A stretch of DNA of 64,000 nucleotides from Nevskia sp. (GTDB lineage Bacteria; Pseudomonadota; Gammaproteobacteria; Nevskiales; Nevskiaceae). How positions within the stretch are numbered: the first letter of the stretch is position 1; every line of letters begins with the position of its first letter. The stretch covers positions 1 to 64,000 of the forward strand of contig JALNYU010000017.1 in the NCBI GenBank assembly GCA_023229645.1. The letters are read 5' to 3'. This document shows positions 61,689 to 64,000 of this stretch, in pieces. A program made the position numbers and the translations under genes. Under the pieces are notes generated by a model. It did not search any database. It had not been told where the DNA came from and saw only the letters and a program-made list of their open reading frames with translations.

Positions 61689-62635
61689 TGCGGCGCGCGG
61701 TTTTCCTGCTCGCGACGCTGCTGCTGACGCTGGCGGCGATTTATCTGCTGATTCAGCAGACGCCGCAGGAACCGGTGAGCACCCCGGTGCCGGCAGACGA
61801 GCCGCCGCCAATTGTTGCCCCACCAGTACCGGCGCCACCGCCGCCAGTGCCGGTCGCACCGCGACAAACAGTACAAAAAGCGGTGGTTTCGGGGATTCCG
61901 CTGCGCATCGTTCGTCGCGCCGCAATCACGGTGCCGACCGGTGCGTTGGTCGCCACCTATGCCCGGCTGGAGCAGGAAGCGCGTTCCGGCAATTCGGTTT
62001 CGCAGTACCAGCTCGGCTTGGTGCTGTACGAATGCCGCGATGTGCCGGCCGACAAAGCGGCGCTCGATGCCGAAGTGGAGTCGATCTATCAAACTCGCCG
62101 GCATCGCGGCTGGGATGTGCAATCGCCGGCCGATGAAGTGCGCGCGTTGCGCCATCGTTACGGTAATTGCGAAGGCATACCGGCCGCTGCACGCGGCCAG
62201 TTTCGCGATGAACTAAAGGCGGCAGCCGACGCTGGTGTAATCGAGGCGTTGATCAATCTGCCGTTAAAGTTGCCGGAAGCCGAGTATTGCCAGTATTTAT
62301 CCGAATGCACGCCGGAACAGCGGGATGCCCAGGCGGCGCTGCAGAAAGAGGCGATCGATTACGTCGACCGAGCGCGTGACGCCGGTTCGGTCGCCGCGTT
62401 GTGGACCATCGGCGGCTGGTACGTGCAGGGCGAGGTCTTGCCGCAAAACGATATCGAGGCCTACGCCCATTTCCGAGCTTTGGATCAAATCAACGCTGCT
62501 GCCGGCTTGCCGCAACGCTTCGGGCAGATGCTCGGCGGTTTGAAGCGACGCTTGCGGCCGATTGACTTGGAACAGGCCGAGACTCGGGCCAAAGCCTTGT
62601 TATCGAATCCAAACTGCTGCGTTATCACGCCGTAG
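61688..62635 (+). CDS. Sel1-like membrane-anchored protein
   Basis: The protein has 315 residues. N-terminal hydrophobic segment (about 4-22, AVFLLATLLLTLAAIYLLI) as signal anchor, a Pro-rich linker (PPPIVAPPVPAPPPPVPVAP), then an alpha-helical repeat region with Sel1-like features (SGNSVSQYQLGLVLYEC; AGSVAALWTIGGWYVQGEVLPQNDIEAYAHFRA). Paired cysteines occur through the domain. It is probably periplasmic. Coupled to rlmB by overlapping stop and start. Confidence 0.7.
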   Translation: MRRAVFLLATLLLTLAAIYLLIQQTPQEPVSTPVPADEPPPIVAPPVPAPPPPVPVAPRQTVQKAVVSGIPLRIVRRAAITVPTGALVATYARLEQEARSGNSVSQYQLGLVLYECRDVPADKAALDAEVESIYQTRRHRGWDVQSPADEVRALRHRYGNCEGIPAAARGQFRDELKAAADAGVIEALINLPLKLPEAEYCQYLSECTPEQRDAQAALQKEAIDYVDRARDAGSVAALWTIGGWYVQGEVLPQNDIEAYAHFRALDQINAAAGLPQRFGQMLGGLKRRLRPIDLEQAETRAKALLSNPNCCVITP

Positions 62636-62661
62636 CGTCATAACCGGCTAACGGCCGGCGA

Positions 62662-62690
62662 TTGCAGGATCCGCGCCACTCCCTTACACT
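62662..62690 (+). promoter_or_regulatory. promoter of the rpsF operon
   Basis: TTGCAG (62662-62667), a 17-bp spacer, then TACACT (62685-62690), followed by a GC-rich discriminator (GCGCGCCC). This is the layout of stringently controlled sigma-70 promoters. The predicted leader to the rpsF start is about 105 nt and may hold the S6:S18 autoregulatory site. Confidence 0.65.
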
Positions 62691-62803
62691 GCGCGCCCTT
62701 TCCGGCCAATCTCGGCGGAAAACTCTTGTCCCACCGCATGACGCCGCGGGGGACTGTCCAGGCAGCTGGCATCGAGCCGGCGCCACATCCACAAGGAGAC
62801 AAC

Positions 62804-63223
62804 ATGCGTCATTATGAAATCGTGGTCATGGTTCACCCTGACCAGAGCGATCAGGTTCCGGCCATGATCGAGCGTTACAAGAATATGGTCGAATCCGACG
62901 GCGGCAAAGTCCACCGTATGGAAGACTGGGGCCGTCGTCAGCTGGCCTACGCCGTTGCCAAACTGCACAAAGCACACTACGTGCTGATGAACGTGGAATG
63001 CAGCGACGCCGTGCTGAAAGAACTCGAATCCGCGTTCCGCTTCAACGACGCTGTGATCCGCAAGCTGGTTATGCGTACCGACAAGGCAGAAACTGAGCAG
63101 TCGCCGCTGTTCAAGGCGCCGGAAGAAGACAAGAAGCCGGAATACAAGCGTAATGCCGAGAGCGAAGCCGAAGCCGGCGCCGCTGAGTCCGAAGCCGCTG
63201 AAACTGAATCCGGAGAGGCCTAA
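62804..63223 (+). CDS. rpsF: 30S ribosomal protein S6
   Basis: The protein has 139 residues from the ATG at 62804 with AAGGAGAC upstream. The S6 fold is MRHYEIVVMVHPDQS...GRRQLAYAVAKLHKAHYVLMN (by segments) and ends with an acidic tail rich in Glu and Ala (SEAEAGAAESEAAETES), longer than the E. coli tail. It binds S18 on the 30S platform. In E. coli priB lies between rpsF and rpsR; here rpsR follows after 3 bp, so priB is absent. Confidence 0.97.
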   Translation: MRHYEIVVMVHPDQSDQVPAMIERYKNMVESDGGKVHRMEDWGRRQLAYAVAKLHKAHYVLMNVECSDAVLKELESAFRFNDAVIRKLVMRTDKAETEQSPLFKAPEEDKKPEYKRNAESEAEAGAAESEAAETESGEA

Positions 63224-63226
63224 GCC

Positions 63227-63454
63227 ATGTCGCGTTTTTTCCGTAAGAAGAAGTCCTGCAAATTCACCGCTGAAGGCACCGTCAAGATCGATTACAAAGA
63301 TCTGGCAACGCTGAAGCAATACGTTTCCGAAAACGGCAAGATCGTGCCGAGCCGCATCACCGGTACCAAGGCGCGTTACCAGCGCCAGCTCGGTTCGGCG
63401 ATTAAGAACGCGCGCTATTTGGCGCTGCTGCCGTACACCGACTCGCACGAGTAA
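63227..63454 (+). CDS. rpsR: 30S ribosomal protein S18
   Basis: The protein has 75 residues. The basic start SRFFRKKKSCKFT is followed by IDYKDLATLKQYVSENGKI and the RNA-binding PSRITGTKARYQRQL, then IKNARYLALLPY. It pairs with S6. The single Cys near the N-terminus (residue 11) is conserved in the gammaproteobacterial form. Confidence 0.98.
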   Translation: MSRFFRKKKSCKFTAEGTVKIDYKDLATLKQYVSENGKIVPSRITGTKARYQRQLGSAIKNARYLALLPYTDSHE

Positions 63455-63465
63455 GGAGATAAACG

Positions 63466-63918
63466 ATGGAACTGATCCTACTCGAAAAAGTAACGAACCT
63501 CGGCGATCTCGGCGACGTCGTTAACGTCAAGCCCGGTTATGGCCGTAACTTCCTGCTGCCGCAGGGCAAGGCGCTCACTGCCACCACCGGCAACAAAGAA
63601 GTCTTCGAAACGCGCAAAGCCGAGTTGATGAAGAAGTATGCCGACTCGCTGAACGCCGCGAAAATGCGCGCCGAAAAGCTGGCCGGCAAGCACGTGACGA
63701 TCAAAGCACTGACCGCCGAAGAAGGCCGCTTGTACGGCTCGGTTGGTCCGGCCGATGTCGCCCGCGCAGCGGAAGCCGCAGGTCTGGGTCTGGAGAAGAG
63801 CGAAATCGATATGCCGGAAGGCCCGATTCGCGTCGTCGGTACCTATACCGTTGCGGTTCGTCTGCACTCGGAAGTGGAAAGCTCGTTGATCGTCGTCGTC
63901 GAGCAAGAAAAAGCTTGA
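63466..63918 (+). CDS. rplI: 50S ribosomal protein L9
   Basis: The protein has 150 residues, with AAGGAGAT upstream. N-terminal domain MELILLEKVTNLGDLGDVV and VKPGYGRNFLLPQGKA; long connecting helix; C-terminal domain with LYGSVGPADVA. It is full length. A terminator follows 24 bp past the stop, ending the rpsF-rpsR-rplI operon. Confidence 0.98.
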   Translation: MELILLEKVTNLGDLGDVVNVKPGYGRNFLLPQGKALTATTGNKEVFETRKAELMKKYADSLNAAKMRAEKLAGKHVTIKALTAEEGRLYGSVGPADVARAAEAAGLGLEKSEIDMPEGPIRVVGTYTVAVRLHSEVESSLIVVVEQEKA

Positions 63919-63941
63919 TTCGCGGTTTTTAGCGATGCCGT

Positions 63942-63975
63942 CGGCCCGCCCAGTGCGGGCCGATTTGTTTCTGTT
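63942..63975 (+). terminator. terminator after rplI
   Basis: CGGCCCGC (63942-63949) and GCGGGCCG (63955-63962) form an 8-bp GC stem with a 5-nt loop, followed by ATTTGTTTCTG. Confidence 0.8.
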
Positions 63976-64000
63976 CACCGTCGTCACATCGCATTTTTTG

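Overview
The window is a GC-rich stretch of a gammaproteobacterial chromosome. The clearest lineage sign is the order on the plus strand from nnrD (38804) to rplI (63918): nnrD-tsaE-amiB-mutL-miaA-hfq-hflX-hflK-hflC-DUF2065-hisZ-purA-rnr-rlmB-rpsF-rpsR-rplI. This is the classic gammaproteobacterial neighbourhood, here carrying a few inserted genes. The genus cannot be fixed from the sequence alone.

Layout. Positions 1-3600 hold minus-strand housekeeping-type genes: a DUF4178 zinc-ribbon protein, an SPFH/SHOCT protein and argA. Positions 4566-14930 are a minus-strand defence locus: hsdM and hsdS, a NERD-nuclease/UvrD-type helicase, an HTH antitoxin with a PIN toxin, hsdR, and a type IV (Mrr-like) restriction enzyme. 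Between and beside these lie three copies of a 93-97 bp palindromic repeat (3688, 15460, 15570) whose arms covary. Positions 16340-19689 are a decayed prophage: duplicated holin tail, truncated addiction antidote, HicBA, a holin/Rz1/Rz lysis cassette, and fragments of an endolysin and a DNA adenine methylase joined 5' end to 5' end. Positions 19870-26037 form a compact 6.2 kb integrative element, resembling a phage satellite, inserted in the 3' end of tRNA-Thr(CGT). Both 17-bp attachment repeats are visible. It carries an integrase, AlpA-like regulator, primase-helicase, a DUF5681 protein, an XRE regulator, and an AT-rich cargo gene for a C-tail-anchored protein.

Positions 26100-38800 return to core genes: glpQ-type phosphodiesterase, acnA, tRNA-Glu(CTC), pcnB-folK-panB-panC-panD (RNA polyadenylation, folate and pantothenate synthesis), pgi, a TPR lipoprotein related to PA2778-type peptidases but apparently lacking the catalytic residues, and queG. 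From 38804 onward the conserved block covers metabolite repair, t6A and i6A tRNA modification, cell-wall amidase, mismatch repair, Hfq regulation, HflX/HflK/HflC quality control, histidine and purine synthesis, RNase R, rRNA methylation and ribosomal proteins S6, S18 and L9. Inserted in it are a YjgN/M48 peptidase pair (after mutL), an OmpA-like lipoprotein, a DUF2339 membrane protein and a VOC protein (after rnr), and a Sel1-like protein (after rlmB).

The least explained pieces are the covarying palindromic repeats, the satellite cargo gene with its XRE neighbour, and the helicase and toxin-antitoxin genes inserted in the type I restriction operon.
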